From assembly GCA_031841125.1 (NCBI GenBank), contig CM063112.1, forward strand, positions 24,020,603 through 24,084,602: a DNA stretch of 64,000 nucleotides. The letters run 5' to 3'. The notes beneath the pieces were generated by a model. It saw only the letters and a list, made by a program, of their open reading frames with translations, made no database searches and had not been told where the DNA came from. A program made the position numbers and the translations under genes. Positions 1 to 10,872 of this stretch are shown here, in pieces; positions within the stretch are counted from its first letter, which is position 1, and every line of letters starts with the position of its first letter. The DNA is from Acanthococcus lagerstroemiae (lineage: Eukaryota; Arthropoda; Insecta; Hemiptera; Eriococcidae).

Positions 1-475
1 CGGCTATTCCCCTAACCAAGTTCGAAGAAAAAGTACAAAAGCACAATTGCAATTGGACGCTGTTAAGAGTAAGGGAACCAACCAGCACAATCTGTTTTCT
101 GGGAACGCGAGATTCTAACTTTAAGAGCCATGTAGGGATGAGCAACTGGCACTTTTATTGGTTTGTTGGTTAGGGTTATGGTTACAAATTATCATGAAAT
201 GGTTGGTTAACTGGCTATTAGTGGAATAACCGAGCTGACCTAGTTATTGGTTACAGTAACTGGTAACTGTCAGACTTCTATGAAGTAGTTGGTTAACCAG
301 TTTCTTGACCAGTTACCATCACACTTCTATGAAGTGGCTGGTTAACCAGTTACCCGACTGGTCAACTTCCCTGTTTTGTAAAATAAAAACGTCCAAGGGT
401 AGGTAGGCTTGTGCAAACCAGCCTACAGATCTACGCCAACTGTTTTTCAGTTTTTATGACTCATGGCATGAGGAC

Positions 476-1085
476 CAAAGATGCATAAAGTGGCCAGGTT
501 AATCTGTTTAAATATGTACTTACTACTTATCCTCGGTGGCGCGTTTGACACCTTGTATGTGCAAAATACAACTTTTACTCATCTCTTACATACACGAAGT
601 ATTTGGAGCCAGGTTTAGAAACCCATGCGAATAGGGAGGTGTTATATAGCGTCCTCTAGCGGACAATATGGTAACTAAGCACATAGGAGGCATTTTATTC
701 GACGCGCCCGTCAGAGACGAGTCCAACAAGACCAATAAGTGGTTTGGGCCAAAAATGTCACTTACAAGGTGTCAAACGCGCCACCGACATTATTTTAAAA
801 TAGCCACATTGGGTCACGTTTAAATACTAATTTGAAATAGGCAATCCAGTAATCAGTTTAAATGCCTATTATTGTTTAAAATCAGATTGGACTATGGGAC
901 TAGTAGCCATTTAATTGGTATTTAAAATTGGTTTCAAAAAATTTCCACAAATACAGCACATTACAAACAGTTTCAGGAAAATTGTCTAAAAGGTCATCTA
1001 GTTGTAGGTCTCTTAATAAAAAATGCCTTACAAATAATTAGATTTTGGGTACTATTTCTGATCTTTAAATCCAACAGAGAACAGA
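476..1085. mobile_element. Nested relative of the 1901-2402 hAT MITE
   Basis: Text from about 476 (AGATGCATAAAGTGG, TTTAAATATGTAC, GGCAATCCAGTAAT, TTTAAATGCC) repeats, with divergence, the element at 1901-2402, so a copy of that family sits inside the 133-1360 transposon. The right boundary is approximate. It is itself split by a smaller inverted-repeat element at 533-787. Confidence 0.6.
533..787. mobile_element. Small TIR element (TCGGTGGCGCG ends)
   Basis: TCGGTGGCGCGTTTGACACC at 533 is mirrored by its complement ending at 787, with about 24 bp of inverted repeat. TTAT lies just outside each end and may be a 4-bp target duplication. There is no ORF. It lies inside the 476-1085 copy, giving three levels of nesting in 1.2 kb. 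Confidence 0.65.
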
Positions 1086-1360
1086 AATGTACCGAGCTAC
1101 CGACTACACCGACATATCGAGGTGCTTAACCAAACACAGAATTCAAGTCCTTTCTTCTAATACGGCAGAATAGAAAAACTGTAACTTTTTAGCAGTTAAC
1201 TGGCAAATTTTGTATCACTATCCAGTTGGTTGGTTAACCGATTATTGGTTAAGTAACCATTTCAGTTCGGTTGGTTGGTTATACAGACGGTTAACCAACC
1301 GGTAAAAATGTCGGTCAGAGAGGTTATCCGTTAGGTTTTTCAACCAGTTGCTCATCCCTA

Positions 1361-1892
1361 GAGCCATATAGAAACTATATGACATAGGGTTTACTGATAA
1401 GCTATGATCAAGATGAGTACACATTTTTCTATCGGGGGTCGAATTCTAAGAAAATTCTACTTTTTCACTCTTTCCAACGATATTAATAACTCATTTTGTT
1501 TACAAAAATGTCCGTTGGTTCACACCAACCCTAATTTCAGCAAGAATCATACACGATATTACCATCAATTCCTCATGTTGATACCTCGAGTCACTTTAGC
1601 TGAGACTGTAAGCACGATGTAACACCATCTTCCTATCTGTTTCTTTTACACACGATTACGTTCACTTTTACATTTAAGACCACAAGCGCCACTTTCGAAA
1701 GCAAACGCAATTCGTTCTTGTGCATCTCGAACATCAATTGATGAGAAAAAGAGCTACTGGAACACTGGAAGTAAAACCCAAACCACTGACGTCACGCGTC
1801 GCGTAGAACTATTTTTCCATTGGCTGCGTCGACTCTAAACTGCTAAGTACACCACTGACGTCACGCGTCGCGTGGATTTATTTTTCCATTGT
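1361..1892. other. Unassigned DNA with a 69-bp tandem duplication
   Basis: No gene is recognised. ACCACTGACGTCACGCGTCG occurs at about 1782 and again at about 1851, followed each time by an ATTTTTCCATTG stretch, so a CpG-rich unit of about 69 bp is present twice. The rest is AT-rich without recognisable coding content. Confidence 0.5.
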
Positions 1893-1900
1893 ATAAGGCT

Positions 1901-2402
1901 CAGAGATGCACAAATGGTTGGGTTGATCTATTTAAATATGTACATTTAAATACCAATTTCAAATGGGCAGTCCAGTAATCCATTTAAATACCTATTTTTG
2001 AAAATATTTCTCACTTTCAGTAGCCATTTAAATGGTTTTAGAAAACTTCTCTACAGACACACTGCATTTATTTCATTGGATGAAATACACACTAAAACTT
2101 TCAAAGTACTGACAGGGGTGACCTATTACAGACCTTACTACGCAACTGTATTATCCACTAAGAAAGCTGACATTCTTCATATTGTTCAGAAATGTTGACA
2201 AACAGAGATGGCACTTGTTACTTGTTAGGAAACGCACAAACTGAAGAAGAAACAAAACCATTTGGGAAAACCATTTAAATACCTTGCTGTATAAATAGAT
2301 TTATGCCTAACAAATGCATTTAAATGTAAGTATAAAAGGTTGTCACCAAATTTCATTTAAATAGTATTTCCATTTGAAGTGCAAATATTTTGTGCATCTC
2401 TG
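1901..2402. mobile_element. hAT-like MITE with perfect 8-bp TSD
   Basis: CAGAGATGCACAAA starts at 1901 and its complement ends at 2402. Both ends are flanked by the exact 8-mer ATAAGGCT (1893-1900 and 2403-2410). The CAG-type end and 8-bp duplication fit hAT. At 502 bp without a transposase, it is a non-autonomous copy. The interior is rich in ATTTAAAT. The exact duplication suggests it is younger than the copy at 476-1085. Confidence 0.9.
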
Positions 2403-2410
2403 ATAAGGCT

Positions 2411-3228
2411 CGGCTGCACCGACCCTAAAAATATGAATTTTGTCCCTTTTTTGCCCCAAGTCACACTATCCACGTTGGAAAAAGCTCATCAGCAAACGCA
2501 ATTAGGATTTAAACTTATGAGTTTCAAGTGTTGGCAGGCCTGCGATATGTGTGAGTGATCATCACGCATGATTTACCATAAGCGTGTAGCAAACTTCAAC
2601 TATCATTAAGTCGATTAGAAATTCACTTTCAAAGAAAATTTGTCCTAAATTCGACTGCATCATCACCAAAAAATTAAATTATAATCAGTTCTACTGGCAG
2701 AATAATTTTTACTCGGTTTTACTCTACCGAAGATAGCAGTGTTTCTATTTGAAAGTACACCTGATCACTCACTCATTTTCACCCGCTAACACCCGCGCAG
2801 GTAATTTTGTAGTGTACTCTAGTGCAGGTTTAAATCCAATGTCCGTAAACCGGCATTATTCATTGACTTTTAATATTACGTTTTCTTAAAAAAAAAAAAA
2901 TTTCGTCACTTGGTCTATTTATGCTCAACAGCGTCCAATCATCGACCTGATATACATCTGTAATACTACCAGTAAAAACTCGATTCTCCTTATTTCATTT
3001 CTAGTGTGCTCAACATGCTCAAACTTGATTCAAGAGTCATAAAAATATTAACAATCCTCTCAGATATTTCTTAAACACAGTCATTCAGGAGCAAACTTTT
3101 TCGATCATCCAAAAATTACGTGCATTTATTCAAACTCAGTTCAAACTACAAAGCTGCAGACTGCAGTCGCGCAGCTCTATCAACAACACGAACGCACTCT
3201 GAAATCAATTCAACGAATCATTATATCA
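2411..3228. other. Unassigned AT-rich DNA with a dispersed repeat
   Basis: No coding potential is seen. About 80 bp near 2940-3020 (ATCGACCTGATATACATCTG, then CTAGTGTGCTCAACATGC) recurs at about 49070-49150, so part of this is a dispersed repeat. The remainder shows nothing recognisable. Confidence 0.4.
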
Positions 3229-3237
3229 GTTCTCAGT

Positions 3238-4399
3238 ACGGCGCTGTAATATGATAATGGACTGATAACACAGTGCCGATTTCGTTATCACAACAGTATA
3301 AAATCAAATTGCGTGGATGCATTTACATAGTTTCTTCCATTTATTTACTATACAGATAATTATTTTGATTTATATCAATTTTTGGCTATAAAATACTTTA
3401 ATAAATTCAGACTAAAAAAAATAATTTTTATACAAGACATTAAAAGTCGGTGTAATTAGTTGCAGCATAAAAATACACTCAAATGAAGACAGTATGACAG
3501 CAGAATTATAAGTTGAAATAAAACTGAAGATACACAACTCCCAGAGCTGTATATTAGATACAAGTAGGACAATGAGAACCTGCCTCAAATATAACAGTTG
3601 AAATTAGTAGCTTTATGCATCTTTACAGCGAATTCTTTCAAACATTGCAAGTTCTTGATCAGTTAAAAACAATTTGAGCGCTGAATCACACACTTCAGTA
3701 TTTTCTTAAGCTCTTCATTCTCGCTACAAAGCAATTTGATCTCAGATTTACTCCTACATCTTTTGCGTTCACCGGCATAATTTTCCATCTTCTGTGAAAC
3801 CCGATTGCAATTCACAATAAGAATTTCAATGTAATTTTCACAGAATGTCGCACCACAAAGAAAATAAGCATAATTTTATACCTGAATGCTTGAATAGTCT
3901 TCAACTGAGGACGTTTCCATTTTGTCGATTCTGGAAAAGAATTTCCACTAAAATACCGCACAGCAATGTGGAAAGTTACTGTGATGAGATCTGACAAACC
4001 CAGGCTTGTTGCGGAAAAATCGACTTTGAGATAATGCGCTCATTGGATGCACCACATTCCCCTGAGCATTTAAAAACAAAATTACTGAGATTCGATTAAA
4101 AATTCGTAGCGTTACAGCACTTCAAACACGGAAAAACATACAGACCTAAATGGTGAGAAAAACAAGTTAATTCATCGTACTGTAAAATTTTGTTTTCCAA
4201 CAAGCTTGGGTTTGTCAGACTGCATCGCTATGTCGGTAAATGAAAGAATGGCCTCTTAAATTCGCATTATACAGACAAATATCGATTTTAATAAAAATAT
4301 TTATAGGGTAGATAAGTAAGAGAAACGATGTAAATGCATCCACACCATTCGATTTTATACTACCGTGATAACAAAATCGGCACCGTGTTATCAGTCCTT
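3238..4399. mobile_element. Long-TIR DNA element, possibly P-like
   Basis: Inverted repeats of about 70 bp (GGACTGATAACACAGTGCCG near 3262, complement ending near 4396) bracket about 1.1 kb. GTTCTCAGT lies outside both ends (3229-3237 and 4400-4408), a candidate 8-9-bp target duplication. The left end then has about 23 bases not matched on the right. On the minus strand at 3812-3997 a short ORF reads HIAVRYFSGNSF followed by a KRPQLK run, faintly like the end of a THAP zinc finger, the DNA-binding domain of P-element transposases. An 8-bp duplication also suits P elements, but the match is weak and the class stays open. Confidence 0.5.
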
Positions 4400-4408
4400 G
4401 TTCTCAGT

Positions 4409-4943
4409 TCACTGAGCTAAGCGGCCTACTGGAAAAATAATGGGGAAAAAAAAGGGGGGATTGCAATAGGCTCAGCTACTATCCAAAACAAAAAAGTCCG
4501 ACCACTGCCCGGAAGGACACTGTTACATGGATATGTCGTCCAGGCGACTGCGCTGACGCACACATCCACGTTCCAATGCCTTCTCTAGTCGTCCATTCTC
4601 TGTGTCATTCGGCATTCTACGTGTCGGCTGGTCGAAACATGATGGAAGAATGACCGCACAAAGAGGAATGTAACTACATCACGATGGTAACGTATTTCTG
4701 CGTAACTTTTCCCTTCCGCGTGTCCAGCCATTAGACATATCCATGCCAGAAGAGAATAAAATAATTTAAATCAAAACGTTATCCTTTGCTCGAGGTGCCC
4801 ATCACGACTGAGTGCCCTGGCATTCTTGGACTTCCCGTTACTGTGCCCTTTCTTCATTGTATTCTCTTCAACCGTCATTCTTCCGAGCACCGATGATTCC
4901 ACCGCGATAGGAATTGCGAATAAAGAATTCCAAAGGTACTCAC
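4409..4943. other. Intron-like unique DNA downstream of the dpr exon
   Basis: This unique, moderately CpG-rich DNA follows the splice donor of the dpr exon on the minus strand. No further Ig-domain exon is visible between here and position 1, so the next exon lies outside the window. Confidence 0.5.
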
Positions 4944-5154
4944 CAACGACGCTCAAAGTCACGAAGAAGCTTTTCACAGGCTGCGTGCTGATTTGGCATT
5001 CGTACATCCCGCCGTCCCTCTTCTGCGCCCATTTGATCTGCAACGTCCACTCGTCGCTGTTCTTTCGATGGATGGCCTGGAAACGCTGATCAGTCGTGTA
5101 CGTGTAACTGCCCACCGTCAGTATGTGTATGTCACGGTGCCTGATCCACGATAC
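4944..5154 (-). CDS. Dpr-family immunoglobulin-domain exon (internal, partial gene)
   Basis: This 211-bp internal exon encodes the second half of the first Ig domain of a Dpr (defective proboscis extension response) cell-surface protein. Dpr proteins pair with DIPs to specify synaptic partners in insect neurons. Read on the minus strand it begins VSWIRHRDIHILTVG, the core-tryptophan strand with the HRD-H-LTVG signature of Dprs. It continues through YTYTTDQRF, then W-L-I, and DGGMYECQ, the D-G-Y-C motif carrying the second disulphide cysteine, and ends SVV. The acceptor is TCGCAG before position 5154; the donor after 4944 is GTGAGT. Phase-0 start and the end after SVV match the usual Dpr exon boundaries. 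The frame is open with no lesions. Flanking exons are not in the window. The paralogue number cannot be decided from one exon. Confidence 0.88.
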
Positions 5155-6960
5155 CTGCGACAGAGAACGAAAAAATAAATCAATGCGAACACCCTCAGAC
5201 ACAAATATAACCGACTGTATGATAGGGCACACTACCAACATTTAAATAAAAAACAGCCAGACGTCTGCTAGAAAGTTTTTCATTCTTCACCGGCGGCGGG
5301 TGGAGGAGAGGGTAGCGTAAATTGCAGACAAACAAAAACAGCAGTGGGAAGATGGGGTGCATCTCTCGGACACAAATAACGCATAATTCGCGCAGACGAA
5401 CCGAATGAAAAAGTGGCGGAATAACCGCCATAATCGTTTATCTATATAACCCTTTCCGGTGGGAAGACTTCTGAGACGGGAGCGAATATAACAGTTCGAA
5501 AAATTCGCTTCTTTCCGGACAGCGTTTCTGCGAAAATGAAGACGGAAAAGAATACGAGGCGGCGGAGAAAGAGCAAGGGAGCGAGAAAAAGGAAACGAGT
5601 TATATAAAAGTTATCGCATCGAATAATGTAACAATAAGCGAAAAAATCTACTATTCTCGTGAATTTCCATAAGTGATAGAAATTGCTTTTCAATTTTCGT
5701 GAGCAAACCATACGATAGAGAAGGGAACATGTTCACGTGTTCGACGTATTTTACCCGGAACTGAAACGAGATAGTTTTCGTGTCGGATACCGAATTACTC
5801 TCTCGAGCGCGGGTTGCATCAGAACGGAAAAGTAACTTCGAAATAGAGCGATATTTTTCACCCTCGGGCCACAGGTTGACCGGCACTTTAGTAGACAGGG
5901 CGTGGACTGCTCGTACACAGCAGTTCACCGTTGCTCCACATAAAATAGCACTTGATAAGCAATCTATGAGACTGCCACTGCAGCTGAATCGAGTAAACAA
6001 ACGCTGTCCTACTTTACACCCGGAATTAGAATAAATTCTTCGAGGGTAACTGATCAACGTTCAGCATAGCGGAGTTTAGCAGCCAACGAAAAAATTACCA
6101 ACAAGAAACTCGCACGCAGCGATACCCTCGCGTGAGATGAACGTATTCTTTATGGGTCACTGTTACTGAATATGACCGCAAGAAAACTGACTGTCGGTAA
6201 ATTGGACGCCTAGTAGAACTCATCGTTAGAAAACTGACCGTTCGTGAGCAGTATGAACCTGGGAACCTCCAAAATGATGTCCATATTGTATTTTTCAAAC
6301 TCTCCAAATTCTAGCTTCAGTCCCCACCCAAGTGTTCAGAATTGAGTCAAGTTTTTATCAAAATTGGGTCGAGCGACCTTCGAAACCTACGAAATGATAT
6401 CCCTAGTATATTTACTTCCTCTTGAGTGATAGCTTATAGGGGTGAGGAGCAAGCGTAAGAAATAAAAAACATACTTTCTATGAGGTTAAATATCGCTGAA
6501 ATCGCGACCAAAAGCACCTAGAAGAAGGCAAACTCCAAAAAATAAACCCTGTTGAAAGCAATGAAAAATTACAACAGTATCTCTTTCTAGTCCAGGCATT
6601 TTAGGAAACGAAAAGGGAAAAACTGCTGCAGAGTTGAAACTTGGCATGATTCTCAAGGACAACTCTCCAAAAAACATACCAGAACCCCTGCCTCGCAGAG
6701 GTGAGCGTGACCCCTGCAAAGCTGAAAACCTGTACCGAAAAACAGTTTTTTGACCGCAGTTCTACAAAAATATTGATTTACATGCGAAAATACTACTTAC
6801 CTAAATTAAAGAGCATAAAATTCTCTACAAAAAAGGTCTCTTTTACTCTTGTCCTAGGATCAACACTGACTGAGATAATCGACCAAGAAATACCCCAAAA
6901 ATCATCAATACCTCATAGTATTTATAAACATAATGTACTAGGAGGTGAGTCAGCGAAATA
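5155..6960. other. Unique, CpG-rich intronic or intergenic DNA
   Basis: This lies upstream of the dpr exon on its strand, so it is probably intron. CpG is frequent (TTCGAAAAATTCGC-type text) and up to about 6350 it is free of recognisable repeats. No preceding Ig-half exon with its first cysteine was found. From about 6300 to 6960 the text is AT-rich and unassigned. Confidence 0.45.
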
Positions 6961-8450
6961 ATAACAACGTTGTAATGCATGCAGTCCCAATAGAAAGATA
7001 TGATTAGTGTTTACAATGCGGTATAAGTAGAGAGGGAGATATAAAATGATAATGTTTATAAAAAACAGGAGAGGTCCAGAAGACCCAGCAATAGGATGTT
7101 TGCAAATTCTTATTTATTATTTCATTATTTGTGACGCGATGCGTGAAATGCAAATTCTTATTTATTATTTCATTATTTGTGACGCGATGCGTGAAAAAGG
7201 CCTTGGTGGTGATCTTGAAATTTCAAGTTTACGAGTACAGTACCACTGATTGGCAAGGTCTACAGAATTTGAGGTTGCTTTCACACTTATCAGATCTCCG
7301 GGTTCTGTAATGCGGTATTCTTTAGTCTGTAGACCTTGGAAATTGGTGGTACCGCCTACCAGACTCGCCAACTCAAAATTTTGAATCACCACAATGGACC
7401 TTTTCACGCAACGCGTCACATTTATTATAAATTGAAACACTTCAAAATGCGATAGCACAGCAAAAAACCTAGACACTACACGCACATCATGGAAGTTCAA
7501 TCATTTGTTTCAAGTGGCAAGCAGAAATCAAATCCTCTGCCTTTACAAGACAAATAAATTCAAAGGACATAAATCCAAAGAATTTGAAAACTCAAGAGTT
7601 TCAATGCATATGAACTAATAACTGCTAATAACAATTCAAAGAGGGTCAGGAATTTTGTTTCGATTCAAATAAACGAGGAATTTTATTTCAATTCAAATAA
7701 AGTTGTATTCTTGCTTCAGAAGACGCACATTAATGTGTTCTCACTCCTCATTTCAATGTTTATAAGACGCAAAGACATTAGCTCCACTCCTGGTCACACA
7801 ACGCGTGAAATATTTGTGAACCGTTTGAATGCGAGAAAGATAATCTTTCATTTCACAAACAATATGTGATCTGCCAATTAAGTATTTATTCACGTTTTTC
7901 GTTAATTCCGCTACACAATTATAATAGAAGTTCAAAATAGTGGTTGAAAGCATGTTGACAGTTTTGAATAATTTGTCGTTCCTGATAACAAAAAGACAAA
8001 GGTAATAGTCAAAGAAACAAAATATTTGTGAAAGACCTGAAACAGAGTACCAAAATTACCACTTAATACTGCTAACATATTTATGAGACATAAACTCACA
8101 TTGCATTATTCCTCGGAGAATTTCCTGATAAGAGTACCACAGAACATTGCATGTACTTGGTTCAAGTCAAATACATTATAACGCTAATTCAACTGAAAAT
8201 CCATTTCATACAAACAGACAATACACTTACTTCTTCTAAATCCAGTTAATGTCTTCACTTTCTTCAAGGGAATAGTTCCTTTTGTAGAGAAGTACGAGTC
8301 GCACAATACTGTCATGATTAAAATACAAAATTACAAAATAAAACGAAAACAAGTTGCATATTACATTGACTCTGTCTTTTTCCTTTAATTGTTGTATATA
8401 ATCATCTTCAGCATTGTTCAGAAGAATGAGGTTCAAACGTTAGATCAAAG
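6961..8450. repeat. Unclassified dispersed repeat with a 48-bp tandem duplication
   Basis: GCAAATTCTTATTTATTATT through GACGCGATGCGTGAAA occurs twice in tandem (about 7100-7147 and 7148-7195). The GACGCGATGCGTGAA motif and its complement recur near 7405 and 7800. The stretch about 8030-8160 reappears inverted at about 24070-24190 (GGTACTCTTATCAG and TGTTTCAGGT blocks), so this belongs to a dispersed family. No transposase or RT motif was seen. Confidence 0.45.
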
Positions 8451-8605
8451 TTCGTTTTTCATCGACTCCAGTACCTCTTGGTTACGCACCAAAATAAACA
8501 TCAAAGAAGAAGGAAAATGGTCAAATAACAGGGCAGGAATATTACACGTCAAATAATCCGAATGTCCAATAACCGGAAGCGTACTGTAGTTTAATGCCAA
8601 TGATG

Positions 8606-9621
8606 GTGTGGTGGGACGTATGGCGATGCACGCATGCCAAAGTGGCCCCTATGACACCACACCACCAGCCACAGGAACTATCCTTTCGAGTATCGCGTCA
8701 GTGACCAGAGGGACGCCTGGGGGCCGGGCCCGAGCCCCCATTGCAACCCTAGGTTCGACATCAGACGGGACAGCTGGCCGGCTACTCGATCCGCCTTCTC
8801 AGCTGCCCGTAGGAAATGCAACTTCCCGTCGAACCACAGCCCCAGGTACTTCAGGGCTGTACAGAGCCCAATCTCCACACCTTTTAGGACAAAGGTCGGT
8901 GGGCTGTACTTGTGTCGCGTCGCAAACAAAACTGCTTCTGTCTTCTTAACCGCTAAGAACAGCCCCGCCGACTCGATCCAGTGGGTGAGCATCTCCAGCG
9001 CCTGGTTCACTCGTCGCGTGACCTCTGCTGTCGTCTCCGCCTGGCACACCACCAGCGTGTCGTCGGCGTAACAGATCATCTTTACGCCTGGTGGTAGTGC
9101 CAGCCTCAGCTGCCCGTTGAAGGCGACGTTCCACAGGGTAGGTCCGAGTAACTGATCCCTGAGGAACGCCGCAGGTCATCTCCCGTGTGATTGGTCCGGC
9201 CGCCGACTCCATCTCTATCCGGCGGCCGGAGAAGTAACTCCTGATGATGCACACGAGGTAACCAGGTACCCGCGCCAACTCCAACGCCTCCATGATACGC
9301 GTATACGGTATGGAGTTGAACGCGCTCTTGATGTCGAGGCTGACCGCCGCGCAGAACTGCCGCTCGCGGATCGCCTTCTGCGCCAGACTCTTCAACTTCA
9401 GCGCGGCATCCGCATTCGAGCGGCCAGTTCTGAATCCGCATTGACTGCTTGAAATCGTCTTCCGCTTCCGAAAGTGCTCCTCCAGCCTATCCACGATGGT
9501 ACGCTCAAACACCTTGCCGACGGTGTCGAGCAGGCAAATAGGCCGGTACGAGGAGGGCTGGCCATCTGGCTTTCCTGGCTTCTTGATCAGTGCCAGCCGC
9601 GCCGTTTTCCATCACCTTTAA
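8606..9621 (-). mobile_element. R1-clade LINE, 5'-truncated and internally deleted copy
   Basis: The minus strand encodes a non-LTR reverse transcriptase. Motifs in order are FERTIVDRLEEHF, SQCGFRTGRSNADAALKLKS, LDIKSAFNSIPYTRIMEAL, GVPQGSV, CYADDTLVV (catalytic YADD near 9070) and LKYLGLWFDGKL. Order and spacing fit the R1 clade. A one-base frameshift lies just after VPQGSV. The copy is flanked by exact TAATGCCAATGATG (8592-8605 and 9622-9635), so it is a discrete retrotransposition event, truncated on its 5' side. Compared with the copy at 35.2-38.7 kb it lacks about 1 kb between the 3' tail and the thumb region (junction near 8740). It has no poly-A tail. Confidence 0.9.
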
Positions 9622-9635
9622 TAATGCCAATGATG

Positions 9636-10404
9636 CTTGAAGCCCCAAAATTCTAAAACCGAACTTATAATAAGTAAACGCCAAAAGAGGGGAAAAAACG
9701 TTTCTTCCAACTTTCTCGTACTTCATCGAAGTGCATGTTAACCCAAATTCTCCATTCCCCATTAAACATGCACTCCAGTTTCGGAGAATTCACCTTGAAC
9801 AACCGCCCTTCGAAAGCACATTCGCTCGTTGTTGAATCATTATTCTTAGAACGAGGAACATTCAACCTCGAAAAAATTCCGCGTCGAAAATCACACCAGT
9901 TACCGCTCATTGATTTCGTGGAAATCAGGGGAAAAAACCGACGGCTATATTTCTCCTTGTTAGCAGAAACTTCCAAATGTATTCGAAATTAACGCGTTTT
10001 CACTGGAACTGAACGGGTCTAGCGAAATATTTTTGCAGCCAGCGTCGAAAGAATGAGAGAGAGAGCGCGGCAAAAGAAAAAATTGCAGTTCGGAAGTTGC
10101 TTCTGTAAAATGCTCGTGCCCGCCGACTGTAATAAACTTTACGAGGTTACATAAAAGCACTTCGGTCTTATGAAATACGAGATTACTTCAACTCTTGATT
10201 TTATAGTTGCTATCTATTACTTCTCCGCCGGAATAGAAGTTCGCTATTAGTTGTGATTTTTAGACGCGTCCAAATCCCCGTTTACAGTATACATATATTA
10301 TACAACCAACTCTTTCTCTTTTTCGTGCCACGTATCATCATAGTACGCAGTATGGGCGGCTAACTCTCCAAATTTCATGTATCGCAAACACTTCGAACAA
10401 ATAA
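9636..10404. other. Unique CpG-rich DNA, no gene recognised
   Basis: This is single-copy-looking sequence rich in TCGAAAA/TTCGAA words. Short ORFs are present but none has a recognisable domain or splice context. It resembles the unique stretches at 5.2-6.3, 17.0-19.3 and 54.6-56.3 kb. Confidence 0.4.
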
Positions 10405-10512
10405 CTCCATGCGCAATCAGCGGAAAAGTTACCCATTTGTAACCCTCGGTTACCCTCAGATTACCCAGAAACCCGTCAATTACCCTTGGTTCCCCTTCAG
10501 CTACGCGGGCAA
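10405..10512. repeat. Single unit of the GTTACCC repeat
   Basis: GCGGAAAAGTTACCCATTTG at about 10418 begins one unit of the 85-86-bp repeat that forms a three-copy array at 19380-19640. Even the flank is shared: both are preceded by GCGCAATCA and GCGGAAAA. This is a dispersed repeat rather than a purely local duplication. Confidence 0.7.
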
Positions 10513-10591
10513 CTCGACTTTTAACATCACTATAAATTCTTTACAATTGTTTCTTTCTTTCTTTCGATATACTTCGTACAAAATTCTGAAA

Positions 10592-10872
10592 ATGGAACGT
10601 TCGGTCAGTCAAATTGTTGACGAAGAGGCGTATGCGTTTGTTGGATGCCGAAGAAATCCAACCTGTGGATGACACAGCCGACGCGAGGGAAGCCGAAGAT
10701 GTGCTCGAGGCATCTGCTCACGAGACAGACTCAGAGCAGAAAGCCGATGAAGTTGCTACTGGGGCGCCAAGAACATATCGCGGTCGTGATGGTACTGAGT
10801 GGCAAACGTATCCGCCCTTGCAACGGCCGCCCTTACGATGCATACCAGTACAGATAGTTTTGAAAATCTTTT
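10592..10872 (+). pseudogene. piggyBac-like transposase N-terminal remnant
   Basis: An acidic stretch (DDTADAREAEDVLEASAHE) leads into ETDSEQKADEVATG and then YRGRDGTEWQTYPPLQR. The layout of a Glu/Asp-rich N-terminus, then a G-DGT-W-PP box, is what precedes the DDD catalytic domain in piggyBac-type transposases. The frame changes near 10660, between the short MERSVSQIVDEEAYAF start and the acidic part, and reading stops at 10872. No catalytic domain follows, so this is a fragment. The assignment rests on a short motif and should be treated as moderate. Confidence 0.5.

Larger units (their letters stand above)
133..1360. mobile_element. hAT-like non-autonomous DNA transposon
   Basis: The ends form a perfect 17-bp terminal inverted repeat (TIR), TAGGGATGAGCAACTGG at 133 and its complement ending at 1360. 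They are flanked by GAGCCATG (125-132) and GAGCCATA (1361-1368), an 8-bp target duplication with one mismatch. TAGRGATG-type ends with 8-bp duplications are the usual hAT pattern. Subterminal DNA is packed with TTGGTTAACC/GGTTAACCAGTTAC repeats on both sides. There is no transposase ORF, so it would depend on a partner element. A second repeat family is nested inside from about 476. Confidence 0.85.
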
